Of a DNA stretch of 64,000 nt, positions 47,342-57,288 are shown piece after piece. Location of the stretch: contig NC_092700.1 of NCBI RefSeq assembly GCF_964275005.1, forward strand, positions 20,503,050-20,567,049. Direction: 5' to 3'. The position numbers were made by a program, and so were the translations under genes. The stretch's first letter is position 1. Every line of letters starts with the position of its first letter. The notes beneath the pieces were generated by a model, which was not told where the DNA came from, did not search any database, and was given only the letters and a program-made list of their open reading frames with translations. The stretch comes from Diadema setosum (taxonomy: Eukaryota > Echinodermata > Echinoidea > Diadematoida > Diadematidae).

Positions 47342-48130
47342 ATTATTGTAGTCCGGTTTGGGCAAATTCCTCCAAATCTTACCTTTCGCAATTACAAATA
47401 CTGCAAAATAGATCACTTCGTATTGTTATGAATGTTGATTATATGCATCCTTCTGATAATTTATATGATACATTGAAATTAGATCGGCTACATGTAAGAT
47501 GGGCTAAACAACTAGCATGTACAATGTACCGTTCATTACATGAATTATACCCTCCCTATTTAAATCAAATGTTTTGTTTTCGACAGACTGCTTATAGCAC
47601 AGTGAGGTCCGGCCCATCCAAATTGAAACTCATTCAACTGAAGACCAACTATAGTAAACGGTCCCTATCTTATCGAGGGGCCAAACTTTGGAATGAGCTT
47701 AATTATCTCTCTTCAACAATTGTATGAATTGAAGCATTCAAACGTTACGTAAATCACAGCCCCGACATACCCATTTTTGCAGGATAATGAGTCAACGCAA
47801 TTAGTAGATTATTTGAGATTGTACGAGAACGATTTTTCTCACCCATCCCCCACCCCCATTCCCCGATTTTTGATGTTGATTATATCATATTGTTTCTAAT
47901 TTCTTAGTATGTAGGGGTTTTTCCCCCTTAGTTAAATTGTATAGCTCATGCCATTCTGGCTTTTTATGTAATTTTAGTTGTATATGATTGATTGATTTGT
48001 TGTTTGTACTGATGGCATGTTTTGTATTTTGGTTGGACCCCTGTGAAAACCAGCTTTTAGCTGACCAGGGCAATCCATCCCATGAGTGGAGAATGAATAA
48101 ATAAAATAAATAAATAAATAAAATAAAATG
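47342..48130 (+). mobile_element. 5'-truncated LINE
   Basis: AAAATG is duplicated at 47336-47341 and 48125-48130, and copy 1 of the host MITE shows the empty site. The 5' part encodes DYCSPVWANSSKSYLSQLQI and LHVRWAKQLACTMYRSLHEL, the C-terminal region of a LINE reverse transcriptase; it ends in AAATA/AATAAA repeats. A different lineage from the 17425 LINE. Confidence 0.85.
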
Positions 48131-48479
48131 TGATAACCTTGCTGTCATAATACACTAACTTAATAGCAGGAATCGTAAGAGAAAACCAAATTGTCCATAA
48201 TTATTATCTGTAACAATCTGTAACTATCCGTAACTATCAGAAAATATCCTCAACTCTCCGCAAGTGTTCAGAACTATTATGTGCCAATTCGTAAGAATAT
48301 CCGCAAGTGGACGCAAGTATTCGCATCTAGTCGTATCTGTCCGTATCGCCCGCATTTTTTTGCCGGCATGAATTGTACGAATTTCTGGTGACGGCAAAGG
48401 ATCCGCGGAGGTCCGCGGAAAAAATGACTTTTTTGGACGTAACGCCGGACGCAGAGCATTATGTGACTGGGGCTTTACG

Positions 48480-48905
48480 TAGACACACGAACGCTCACAC
48501 ATAACACACATACATAGGGCCTACGTAGCCCACGAACACCAAACCCCTCAGATACTCATGCAGGCACAAAACTGCGCCCACAAACACGCACCATCGCATA
48601 CCCTTTGATATACACATACGCCACTATATACCACATACACACGTACGAATACAGGCACACGTATACACACAGAAAAACAAACCACCACCACTATACAACC
48701 GCCACACATGCACAGTTTCTATATATTGTCTTATTATACTCCAAACACACACACACACACACACACACACAACAATACGGAAACTCATACAGAAGTCACT
48801 TATTGTACGCACCTTCAAATCATATACACAGCACATACCATGCAGCTCACAACAAATACACACATTATACACACACACACACACACACACACATACGCCC
48901 AACTT
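48480..48905. repeat. CA-rich region
   Basis: Irregular ACAC/CATAC-rich DNA with two clean CA runs (48746-48770 and 48866-48892). No gene; open frames here are artefacts. Confidence 0.8.
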
Positions 48906-49494
48906 ACCAGTCATACCCATCCAACCTAAGCTTAACACCGGAGCAACCACCCCGAGCCCGGAGCGACAATCCTTGACGGGGCGACAATCCGTGTCGCAAC
49001 AAATTTTTGCCATCATGGATTGTCGCCATCGAGGTCAAAAACTGGGAGCAGCACAAGCGTCACGGATTGTCGCCAGACGACAATCCATGACGGGGGCGAC
49101 AATCCGTGACGCCAACTCCGTCACGGATTGTCGCCCCGAGCCGGGGGCGACAATCCGTGTAGGGGCGACAATCCGTGTCGCAACAGACGAGGCTTTAGGA
49201 AGAATGGAGTCTTTAACTTCTATCATTTCTGATGTAATATTCATAAATGAGAAGTAGGAAATAAATCAGTTGAACTGAATTGAATCAAATTGATTTAAAT
49301 TGTAATAATGTCCACAAGTATTTTTTCTAACATTTCCGTTTCTTAAGTTCTAAAACAAATGTAAATTTGCAATGTGCACCTTTTATCTAAACAACCCTAG
49401 GGAATATGCATCTTTGTACTGCAAGTGAGAAAACAAATCTTACAACATGCATGATTACAGTGTTTCAATGTGCAATGCTTTTTCAGAGACATTT

Positions 49495-50181
49495 GTGACA
49501 GTGCACCTCAACACGAACATAAAGTCGCACACACTGATTTTGCGTGAGGAAAATAAGTGAAATGGGTCAACCTAGCCGAACTTGACTTTTTCATATTTTC
49601 TGAAAGAGCGGTTCTCCTTTTACATTATGCTAAAATTTGGTATCATAAAACGGGCAGGAAAGTGTGTTTTTTTTAGCAGTTTATCTCGAACATTTTTGGT
49701 AGAATAGTGTGATTAGGTGTGTCTTTAGAATCCCTTTTTTCATTTCTGAAAAACTTTGTCCACACTCTTCACTTTCAACTCTAATAACTTTTGAAAGGAT
49801 AGTGCTACTGCTTTGAAAGTTGGCATTAATTATGGACAGAATGTGTTAATGAGGCATGCTCAATTTCAGTTTAATTTGATAATCCCTTCATTGTTTTTGC
49901 TCTGGTGGTTTACTTCATGTTTTTTGTCCCATTCATCACACAGCCAGCACGGTTTGGTAGAAATTAAGCGCTTGAATAGACACTGTACTTCAGAGCCTCT
50001 TTTCTCAGTTCACACTTTTCCTGAGTTTGTGCTTTCTTTCCAATATTTATATAGGTTAGGAGAGTCCATTTCAATTAAGTTATACATCATTTCAAACTTA
50101 AAGTCTGCTCTTTCAGAATATGGTCTTAACTAAAAATTCATGTCTGGCGACTTTTTTGTTTGTTTTGAGGTGCAGGGTCAC
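49495..50181 (-). mobile_element. Family R MITE, full length
   Basis: Reverse orientation, ends GTGACAGTGCACCTC and GGTGCAGGGTCAC, with ATTT on both sides. It ends 81 bases before linker exon a of gene B. Confidence 0.85.
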
Positions 50182-50262
50182 ATTTAATGGTACTGTCTGC
50201 TGCTTGTTGCACGAGTCACTTTGGTGACACAGGTTTACCTACTTTTGAGTCTTTCATTACAG

Positions 50263-50325
50263 ATAATGAGTGTCAAGATGTCGAAATTAGTACATCCACA
50301 TCAAAAACTATGGGCGGCACTGCAA
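50263..50325 (+). CDS. Receptor gene B, stalk/linker exon a
   Basis: 63 bases, phase 1-1, after CATTACAG (50255-50262) and before GTGAGTATTGCA (50326). It encodes DNECQDVEISTSTSKTMGGT, a Ser/Thr-rich stalk with one cysteine. It has the same length, phase, position and donor context as gene A 16056-16118. A family R MITE ends 81 bases upstream (50181), so the polypyrimidine region has new sequence close behind it. Confidence 0.65.
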
Positions 50326-50779
50326 GTGAGTATTGCATGTTGCATATCAGAATATAAAGTGTTACAGGCTGTACATGAACTGAAGTGTTAATGCTGTATT
50401 TATCCAAGTGCGACGTTTGTATCAACAGCAGTGTATTTACATTGTGTAAGCCTGGTAGTTTTGGGTGATGTGCTTATGTTGAAATATATTTCAGCCAACT
50501 TCGGGATGGGTTTCAATTTTCCTTTGACAAAGCAATGCATCTAAATCTCGAATGCATAACCCACTGAAACATCTTTTCTCCTTATTTTGGGAAACCCCAA
50601 ATTATGACTGACATCAATTACAATGTTTATTATTTTATTACCTATTCGGTCCATTATGATATCTCTGTAACAATTGACTTCTATAAAGTATGTGGTAGAA
50701 CAAGGAAAATATTATACTAAACACATTGTTTCCTGCAGCAGCACAGTCATCAGACTGAAACACTCTTCAGCATGAGACA

Positions 50780-50908
50780 TAGTCTAGTTTCTAGCCGTTT
50801 TTGTTTCGTCTTTATTTCTCCGAGTTGCGGTCGATTTGTACGTGCTGTACGCCCACTGTATTGCGCCAGGCCGAGTGAGGGCGCATACCCAGTGATTGCG
50901 ACGCCCGG

Positions 50909-50939
<31 letters not shown>

Positions 50940-51068
50940 TCGGGCGTCGCAATCACTGGGTATGCGCCCTCACTCGGCCTGGCGCAATACAGTGGGCGTA
51001 CAGCACGTACAAATCGACCGCAACTCGGAGAAATAAAGACGAAACAAAAACGGCTAGAAACTAGACTA
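50780..51068. mobile_element. Perfect palindrome with A-run loop
   Basis: Arms of about 130 bases that appear identical base for base in inverted orientation (start TAGTCTAGTTTCTAGCCG), separated by a run of about 30 A. CATGAGACA is duplicated outside (50771-50779 and 51069-51077), a 9-base target duplication as made by Mutator-like elements. Lies in the intron between linker exons a and b of gene B. Confidence 0.85.
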
Positions 51069-51253
51069 CATGAGACACAGCACAGACTCTGCTTACGGGT
51101 CACCTTACAAGAAGAAAATCGGCTTTAAAGGCGCATTTCTATTTTCGATATGATAGTATATGGAAACGTGTTGACTTAGTGTAGGTGGAAATCCCGTGAT
51201 AAGATATCTTGAGCATGTCCAGTTATTTTCATTTGCTTTCTTCCTTTTATTAA

Positions 51254-51772
51254 CTCTTTATGTGCCACGTTCGCACGTCCGGCTCAGTCGACGGCGTGCC
51301 AACTTCGCATATTCTGCTCAACAAACAAAGCCGCCAAAACCGATCGATAAATCGCTAATCACTGCTAATCCCGCGGCACAATGAAAGCGTTTTTCGTGAT
51401 TTTGTTCCTCCCATATACGGCTTGCATTCTATGTGGTGATTGACTATCAATTGGTGTTCCCAACTAGATTTGCTCGTACATTCTACGTTACGAAACTGGA
51501 CTGACAATGTAATTTAAAACGACCATGCCTTTACAGTAATGTAGCAACTGGCCATTCGAAAGAGAAATCGAAAATGGATTCGTCATAAAATTCATATTGA
51601 AACAAAGTTTAGAAAATTCCTCCTTAACTTTGCCTACTATTATGCCCATCTTAACAGAAATTTGTAGAGGTTATACAAATTAGAAAAACAGAATTCTTTC
51701 TCAAAGCATGACTACCTTCGAGTCTCGGAATAACGTGGCACACAGGGGGTTTTCACCATGGCACATAAAGAG
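51254..51772. mobile_element. TTAA-flanked MITE at a splice acceptor
   Basis: 519 bases with ends CTCTTTATGTGCCA and TGGCACATAAAGAG and TTAA on both sides (51250-51253 and 51773-51776), pointing to piggyBac- or Kolobok-type insertion. The right TTAA is followed at once by TAG|AC, the acceptor of linker exon b. Without the element the site would read CTTTCTTCCTTTTATTAATAG, an ordinary acceptor. Confidence 0.85.
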
Positions 51773-51779
51773 TTAATAG

Positions 51780-51845
51780 ACGAGATTTATCAGGCCGCTG
51801 AAGAATGGACGACATTTCAAGAGACATTGGCCACATCATTTCCAG
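51780..51845 (+). CDS. Receptor gene B, stalk/linker exon b
   Basis: 66 bases, phase 1-1, ending at CCAG|GTGGAT. It encodes EIYQAAEEWTTFQETLATS, matching the gene A stalk (EE.TT.Q.T). Its acceptor AG (51778-51779) is preceded by TTAAT, and directly before that lies a TTAA-flanked MITE (51254-51772). The pyrimidine-rich tract that should serve this acceptor (TTTGCTTTCTTCCTTTTA, ending at 51252) is now 520 bases away. The exon may therefore be skipped or use a cryptic site. Skipping would not shift the frame because the exon is symmetrical. Confidence 0.6.
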
Positions 51846-52126
51846 GTGGATTAATTTCTTAATATATTCAGCAGGTTGCTTTTTTTTTCTTGCTAAATCC
51901 CCCTCATTTGTTTTTGCATAGCTAATGGCTTATGCCGTAGAAAACACGTATTGCGTCAGGTAAACAAAACTTTTTTTTTCTCTTTCTCTTTGTTTTTTTT
52001 TTATTGTTGTCAGTCGGAGTAAAATTTGGGTCAATTTCGTACTCTCGCTTGGTCATATCACGGTCCTGATAACAAAAGTGGATTCTCCGCGTATCTCTTT
52101 GTGTCTTCTCCGGAGGTCTAGGCATA

Positions 52127-52213
52127 ATAATGATAATAATAATAATAATAATAATAATAATATTAGTGATAATAATAATAATAATAATAATGATAATAAT
52201 AATAATAATAACG

Positions 52214-52258
<45 letters not shown>

Positions 52259-52309
52259 TTAGTGATAATAATAATAATAATAATAATGATAATAATAATA
52301 ATAATAACG

Positions 52310-52350
<41 letters not shown>

Positions 52351-52425
52351 TATAATAGTAATTATAATAATAATAATAATAATAATAACAATAATAACTA
52401 TAATAGTAATTATAATAATGTGAAC
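52127..52425. repeat. AAT/AATGAT microsatellite with internal duplication
   Basis: Long run of AAT with GATAAT, AACGAT and ATTAGTGAT variants. A block of about 110 bases (from the first TATTAGTGATAAT at 52160) is repeated at 52257, and the ACTATAATAGTAATTATAAT block also appears twice. Open frames of N or I runs are artefacts. Confidence 0.95.
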
Positions 52426-52564
52426 ACATAAATCCACTCTGTAAAGTGCTCAAAACGCATACGTACTATTTTTACCTCGGTCTCCATTATTTAACGCCAG
52501 CACTGAAAGTTGCTAACTCTTCACTCCTTGGGGAGCATTCAAGCCGTCACCATTTTTTAGGTGG

Positions 52565-52760
52565 ATGCTGATCAACTATAACATAAACATTCTCATCCTA
52601 CCGGGTACCCATATACTCCTGGGTAGAGAGCAGCAATGTGGATAAAGTGCCTTTCTGAACGGCAAACGTTTCGGGCTCTGGGGGCTCGAACCCACGAATC
52701 TAAATCATGCTCATGTGATTCAGAGACGTGCGCTCTTATCCACTCAGCCACGACACCTCC
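52565..52760 (-). mobile_element. tRNA-derived SINE
   Basis: On the minus strand from 52760: GTGTCGTGGCTGAGTGG (A box region) and, about 55 bases on, GTGGGTTCGAGCCCC (B box), a Ser/Leu-type tRNA head. The body includes GGCACTTTATCCACATTGC and CCCAGGAGTATATGGGTACC, a conserved SINE body type widespread in marine invertebrates. Not a tRNA gene because the acceptor stem does not pair. Confidence 0.75.
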
Positions 52761-52862
52761 ACAACGTTTTATTGTTGCCACCACCCCTTTGTCCGTCCAA
52801 CTCAGCTGTAAACAGGAGATTTCCGTAGTTTTTAGTCCAAGTAATCGTTTATCTATATCAAA

Positions 52863-53270
52863 TGTGCCGTACATTCCTAAAAACCAAGAAAAAGTCACGC
52901 GCTCTGATTTTGAGTGAGGACTCAAAATAGGTGAAACGACTGAAAATAATAATCTTCTGTTCATTTCATATTTTCTATAAGAAATAGGTCTTCCCCTATG
53001 TAATTCCTAATTTGGGTTAATAAAAATGGGAATTGTGTTTTTAGCAGTTTTCACACAACACTATTTTTTTTTGCATGGTGTGTTTCGGTATGTTTCAGAG
53101 ACTCCTTTTAATTTCATAAAACTCTTTGTTCACTTTTAACTCTGGAAACTACTAAAAAGACAGGGCCACTGTCTTCAAAGCTGACATTAGTCATGAATTA
53201 AATGTGCTTGGTGAGACTGGAAAGTTGGCTACATTTGATTATCCCTTCACAGAGTTTAACATGCTGTTTT
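52863..53270 (-). mobile_element. Family R MITE, old diverged copy
   Basis: Follows the reverse-orientation order of family R blocks (AAAAAGTCACGCGCTCTGAT, TGAGTGAGGACTCAAAATAG, the AGCTGACATTAGTCATGAA block) but with many differences and a missing end. Lies just before the membrane exon of gene B. Confidence 0.6.
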
Positions 53271-53468
53271 TTTCCAACAATTATATTGCACAGCGAGCAA
53301 CACTATGAGATTTAGCATTTAATGAAATAATTATCTGCACGTCTTAATGTCTCAGTTATATGTCGTGCCAGTCTTTAACAACTCATTACATACGTGGACT
53401 TAGAATAAAGAACCTAACTAGAAAAAAAAAATTATGACGAAGGATTGATTCGATGAATCATGTTTCAG

Positions 53469-53589
53469 AGTCTGGAGACCTGGAGACAGAATATTCTGCA
53501 CTGACTTTTGGATCCCTTGTCTGTTCCGTTGCAATAGTACTTGTCATTTTATCCATGATTTGGTGCAACCATCACTGGAAAAAACGAGT
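53469..53589 (+). CDS. Receptor gene B, transmembrane exon
   Basis: 121 bases, phase 1 in, phase 2 out, after TGTTTCAG (53461-53468) and before GTGAGT (53590). It encodes ESGDLETEYSALTF, the hydrophobic helix GSLVCSVAIVLVILSMIW, then a basic stop-transfer CNHHWKKR. This makes the protein a type I single-pass membrane receptor. It is the intact counterpart of the LINE-split exon of gene A. Confidence 0.82.
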
Positions 53590-53679
53590 GTGAGTATAAT
53601 CCATTCTGTTGAAATGTTTTTGTATGTGTGTGTGTGTGTTTCCCATTTCAAAGCAATATATATATATATATATATATAT

Positions 53680-53862
53680 GTGACCCTGCACCACAAAACA
53701 AAACAAAAATTCGCCAGACATGAATTTTTAGTTAAGACTTTAAGCTTTAAAATGATGTATAACTCAAATCAAATGGACTCTCCTAACCTTTTAAAAAGGA
53801 TGGTGTTACTGCTTTGAAAGTTGGCATTAATCATTTACAGAATGTGTTAAGGGTATACATAT
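53680..53862. mobile_element. Rearranged family R fragment
   Basis: The first 110 bases are the left end in + orientation (GTGACCCTGCACC...); from about 53789 it switches to minus orientation inner sequence (AAAGGATGGTGTTACTGCTT). The next MITE is inserted just after it. Confidence 0.7.
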
Positions 53863-53872
53863 ATGATAATAT

Positions 53873-54561
53873 GTGACCCTGCACCTCAAAACAAACAAAA
53901 AGTCGCCAAACATGAATTTTTAGTTAAGACCATATTCTGAAAGAGCAGACTTTAAGCTTTAAAATGATGTATAACTCATATCAAATGGACTCTCCTAACC
54001 TATCTAAATATTGGAAAGAAAGCACAAACTCAGGAAAAAGGTGAACTGAGAAAAGAGGCTCTGAAGTACAGTGTCTACTCAAGTGCTTAATCTTTACCAA
54101 GCCGTGCTGGCTGTGCGATGAATGGGACAAAAAACAGGAAGTAAAGCACTGGAGTAACAACAATGAAGGGATTATCAGATTAAACTGAAATTGAGCATGC
54201 CTCATTAACACATTCCGTCCATAATTAATGCCAAATTTCAAAGCAGTAGCATTATCATTTTAAAAGTTATTAGAGTTGAAAGTGAAGAGTGTGTACAAGG
54301 TTTCTCAAAAATGAAAAGGGGACTCTAAAGACACACCTAATCACACTATTCTATTAAAAAAAAAAAATTCAAGATAAACTGCTAAAAACACATTTTCCTA
54401 CCCGTTTTATGATCCCAGATTTTAGCATAATGTAAAAGACTTGCACTTTCAGAAAATATGAAAAAGTCAAGATCTGCTAGGTTGACCCATTTCACTTATT
54501 TTCAGTCCTCACGCAAAATCAGTGTGTGCGACTTTTTGTTCGTTTTTTGATGCATGGTCAC
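53873..54561 (+). mobile_element. Family R MITE, full length
   Basis: Ends GTGACCCTGCACCTCAAAAC and GATGCATGGTCAC, next to ATAT-type targets. Shares private variants (GCCAAACATG; an extra A in GGAAAAAGGTGAAC) with the copy at 57289-57989. Confidence 0.85.
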
Positions 54562-54574
54562 ATATTATTATATA

Positions 54575-54588
54575 TATACATATATTTA

Positions 54589-54638
<50 letters not shown>

Positions 54639-54650
54639 TTATATATATCA
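54575..54650. repeat. TA microsatellite
   Basis: TA run with short interruptions, adjoining the MITE end at 54561. Confidence 0.9.
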
Positions 54651-55266
54651 TATATACAGAGAGATTATGTTTCAATTTACATTACGATATATTGTGTATT
54701 ACAAACATCGGCATAATTCAATTCAGTTCAAAATTCCGATAAGGACGAATATACTGTATTAAGAAATATTTAGTTCTATCACTAACGTTGCCCCATATAC
54801 ACAACAAATATTCAAGAAAAGGAAGGGGCAATTTACTTTAGAAATTTTTCCAATATTTGAAAGTAAGCATAAAAAAGAAACCAATTTAAACTAATACCAA
54901 ATGGGGTAATTCTCTAGCAGACCTTTAACGATCTTGTGCCGTGGTTGTTCTCTTATGAATTGGTGTTGTGATATACAACGATAATTACGAAATATTCTAA
55001 GGGTGACAAGGCCTGTATCTTAAATTTGCGGGAAAAGCACTTCTTTTTATCGATTGATTGTCAGATGATTAATCAACTGCTGTCAAAATCCTACACCATG
55101 GCATATCAAACTAAAGGCGATCCCCTTGGAATAGTACCTTGACAGTCATTTGATGTTTTTGCGATACGAGGGTTGTTGTTGTTGTTGTTGTTGTTTTTTT
55201 CAGCAGCGATATATACATTGCCAAAAACATTTTTGTATCTTTCGTTTTACTCAATTGAAAACCTAG

Positions 55267-55423
55267 GCGGCAAAGAGATTTGAATAGATCGAGTAACAAC
55301 TCATTGCATTCTATCAATACGGACGACATGTATCGCCCTTTGCCTGCACATCCGGGCAATAAAACTGGGAACGCCACAGCTAATCAGGAGGACGTACATC
55401 GCATCTACCAGAACTCTGCAGAG
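55267..55423 (+). CDS. Receptor gene B, cytoplasmic exon 1
   Basis: 157 bases after AACCTAG (55260-55266), phase 2 in and phase 0 out, donor GTAGTC at 55424. It reads on from the membrane exon as V-RQRDLNRSSNNS, then MYRPLPAHPG and HRIYQNSAE. The basic start fits the inner face of the membrane. RIYQNSAE resembles HIYQDAAD in the gene A tail, which supports homology. YRPL is a YxxL-type motif. Confidence 0.7.
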
Positions 55424-55979
55424 GTAGTCACGTAGTTTACATTGTTGAAGTAAGGTCGTTACTTTCGAACCAATTCCGTGTAGTATTAAACTCTCTGGTT
55501 CCATATAGAGGAATATAGCTGGCTTTTAAGATAATGAGTTTCTCTTGCAGCGAGTTTTATCTTTACTGTTTTTCTGTATAAATTTAACCTTATCTTATAT
55601 TCAAAAGAGTAACGTATGCCTTTAAGAAACATTTTAAAGATACTCTAATTTGAATAAATCACACTTTTGTTGCAAAGCAACCAGAAATTTGTATTTTTGG
55701 TGCTTGGTTTCCAAGTAGATTTTCACTCAAATATCACGATTTCTTCCTTCTCCGATACACACTGCACATCACTAATGTTTATTACATATTGAGTCACAGA
55801 AGCCCCATGATGCCATAAATTAGGTTGATCTGGAAGATAATATTCTTATCAGTTACCATTATGTATACATTTTTTTTTTTAACACATGGCGCATCTCTAG
55901 AATTAAGATTAAAAGTTGATGTCAGCAATCAACACGATGCATCGCTATGCTATCTTGTACTCTTAATTGTCTTTGATAG

Positions 55980-56651
55980 GATCCCACTATTGAAGGGGAA
56001 ATGGTCATAAACAACGATCTGCCAGACACGATTTCGCCAATACACCGAAATGATGAAGACATTGCACAATGTCAAGACACCACAACCAATGCCGAGAAAG
56101 AGCTATACATGGACATGTCAGGAAATGTGAAGGAAGAGGGAAATGTCGTATTGGTTAAATATAGGAACTCCTCTACAACTGAAAACGAAATTGATGAAAA
56201 TGGTTATATGATTTCCAACGTTGGTCAATGCAAACCTGCAAGATTTGACCAGGAAAAGACAAGTAATATTACCTGTGTCCAATCCTTTGGACAAGAGATG
56301 AACAGAGATATGACCATCCAGTTCAGACCGGCAGATAACGCTGGTAGTCGTGGGGCCTCTGAAGAGTCATTTTACGAAGATATTGTTTCAACCTCCGACC
56401 AATCGGTACCCATCAGAGAATCGCCACAAGGTCACGGATACTCGACTATCGAGAGAAATGATAAACGTTACCCTTTTGCAAAGGGCCTGAATAATTCTCA
56501 ATATTCTGTAACAATATACTCCAGCAAGAAAAGAGAAGAGCGCGAGTTGGACGAAAATGGGTATCTCCTTCTTGAAGCATGTGCTGGTGATATCGTCGAA
56601 GATCAGTATGTGGAGATGGACAAAGAGCAACTCACAACAGCATCTATATAA
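55980..56651 (+). CDS. Receptor gene B, cytoplasmic exon 2 and stop
   Basis: 672 bases after CTTTGATAG (55971-55979), phase 0, ending at TAA 56649-56651. It starts DPTIEGEMVINND. The tail is acidic, without an enzyme domain, and carries spaced tyrosines: ELYMDM and QYVEM are YxxM motifs, the known consensus for the PI3-kinase p85 SH2 domains; DENGYMI and DENGYLL form a duplicated motif; others are SFYEDIV and GYSTI. Together with exon 1 the tail is about 275 residues. It has diverged strongly from the gene A tail, which uses repeated EELYAxV motifs instead, so the two receptors probably recruit different partners. I see no clear AATAAA directly downstream; a family R MITE begins at 56720. Confidence 0.78.
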   Translation, partial: DPTIEGEMVINNDLPDTISPIHRNDEDIAQCQDTTTNAEKELYMDMSGNVKEEGNVVLVKYRNSSTTENEIDENGYMISNVGQCKPARFDQEKTSNITCVQSFGQEMNRDMTIQFRPADNAGSRGASEESFYEDIVSTSDQSVPIRESPQGHGYSTIERNDKRYPFAKGLNNSQYSVTIYSSKKREERELDENGYLLLEACAGDIVEDQYVEMDKEQLTTASI

Positions 56652-56719
56652 TTATCAAGATATGTTTTTCCTCCCGGAACAAACCTCCATAGGCAAAAGA
56701 TCTCCTAAGGTCAACATAT

Positions 56720-57220
56720 GTGACCCTGCATCATAAAAGCAACAAAAAGTCACCAGACATGGGTTTTCAGTTAATAAGAGCAGATTCCAGAATTTTATTT
56801 TTAAAATGATTTTTAACTCCATTCAACTGGACTCTACTTACCCATCCTAATATTGGCAAGAAAGCACGCACTCTGGAAAGTGTGAGCTGAGAGAATTGGC
56901 TCTCAAGTACAGGGTCTATTCAGGCGCTTAATCTTTACCAAGCTAGCTGTGTGATGGATGTAACAAAACAAAAGTATGAAAACCCACCGGAGCAACAAGC
57001 ATGAATAGATTATTCGATTATTATGAAGTTGAGCATGCTTTTAACACATTCTGTTGATGATTAATGCCAACTTTTAAAGCAGTAACACCATCCTTTCTAA
57101 AGTTATTAGGGTTGAAAGTGAAGATTATGGATAGGGTGTTGGAAAGGGGACTCTGTAGGACATCCCTAATCACACTATTCTACCAAACAGTGTTAGAGAA
57201 AAAAAAGCATAAGTGCTATA
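56720..57220 (+). mobile_element. Family R MITE, diverged left part
   Basis: Begins GTGACCCTGCATCATAAAAG 68 bases after the gene B stop, so it probably lies in the 3' UTR. The right end is lost. Confidence 0.7.
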
Positions 57221-57288
57221 AATAGTTCTAAAATGAGAGTTTGTTTTGATACTCCCTGTATATATTACCACATACTATATACATATAT

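Larger units (their letters stand above)
45335..48474. mobile_element. Harbinger-type MITE, copy 2, with two later insertions
   Basis: Ends TGCCCCAGTCACACAG and GTGACTGGGGCT, with TTA on both sides (45332-45334 and 48475-48477). The subterminal zones are rich in CCGTAACTATCCG and CGGACGCA motifs. Compared with copy 1 it carries a family R MITE (46601-47153) and a LINE fragment (47342-48130); without them it would be about 1.8 kb. Copies 1 and 2 share the TTA at 45332-45334. Confidence 0.8.
43343..49185. mobile_element. Large inverted-terminal-repeat element, superfamily unknown
   Basis: Both ends begin TGTTGCGACACGGATTGTCG and stay alike for about 95 bases; GACGAG (43337-43342 and 49186-49191) is duplicated outside, a 6-base target duplication. 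The ends are arrays of CACGGATTGTCGC in both orientations with a GAGCCGGGGGCG block. The sequence just outside both ends resembles continuous intron DNA of gene A near 15790, an empty paralogous site. No transposase frame is seen; the interior is mostly other repeats (44117-48474), a GT-rich stretch (43610-43690) and a CA-rich stretch (48480-48900). It is non-autonomous. Confidence 0.78.

Noticed and set aside
43343-49185. Polinton-type element, because of long inverted ends and a 6-base target duplication
   Set aside because: No polymerase, integrase or capsid-type frame, the size is far too small and the termini differ; left as unclassified.
50741-50770. Candidate gene B linker exon after TTTCCTGCAG
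   Set aside because: The phase 1 reading meets a stop at once, and a better match to the gene A exon was found at 51780-51845.
51922-52453. Long open frames of Ile, Asn or Tyr runs on both strands
   Set aside because: They are translations of an AAT/AATGAT microsatellite; no conserved domain and no coding signal outside the repeat.
52675-52760. tRNA gene on the minus strand
   Set aside because: A and B boxes are present but there is no matching acceptor stem and a SINE body follows; called a tRNA-derived SINE.
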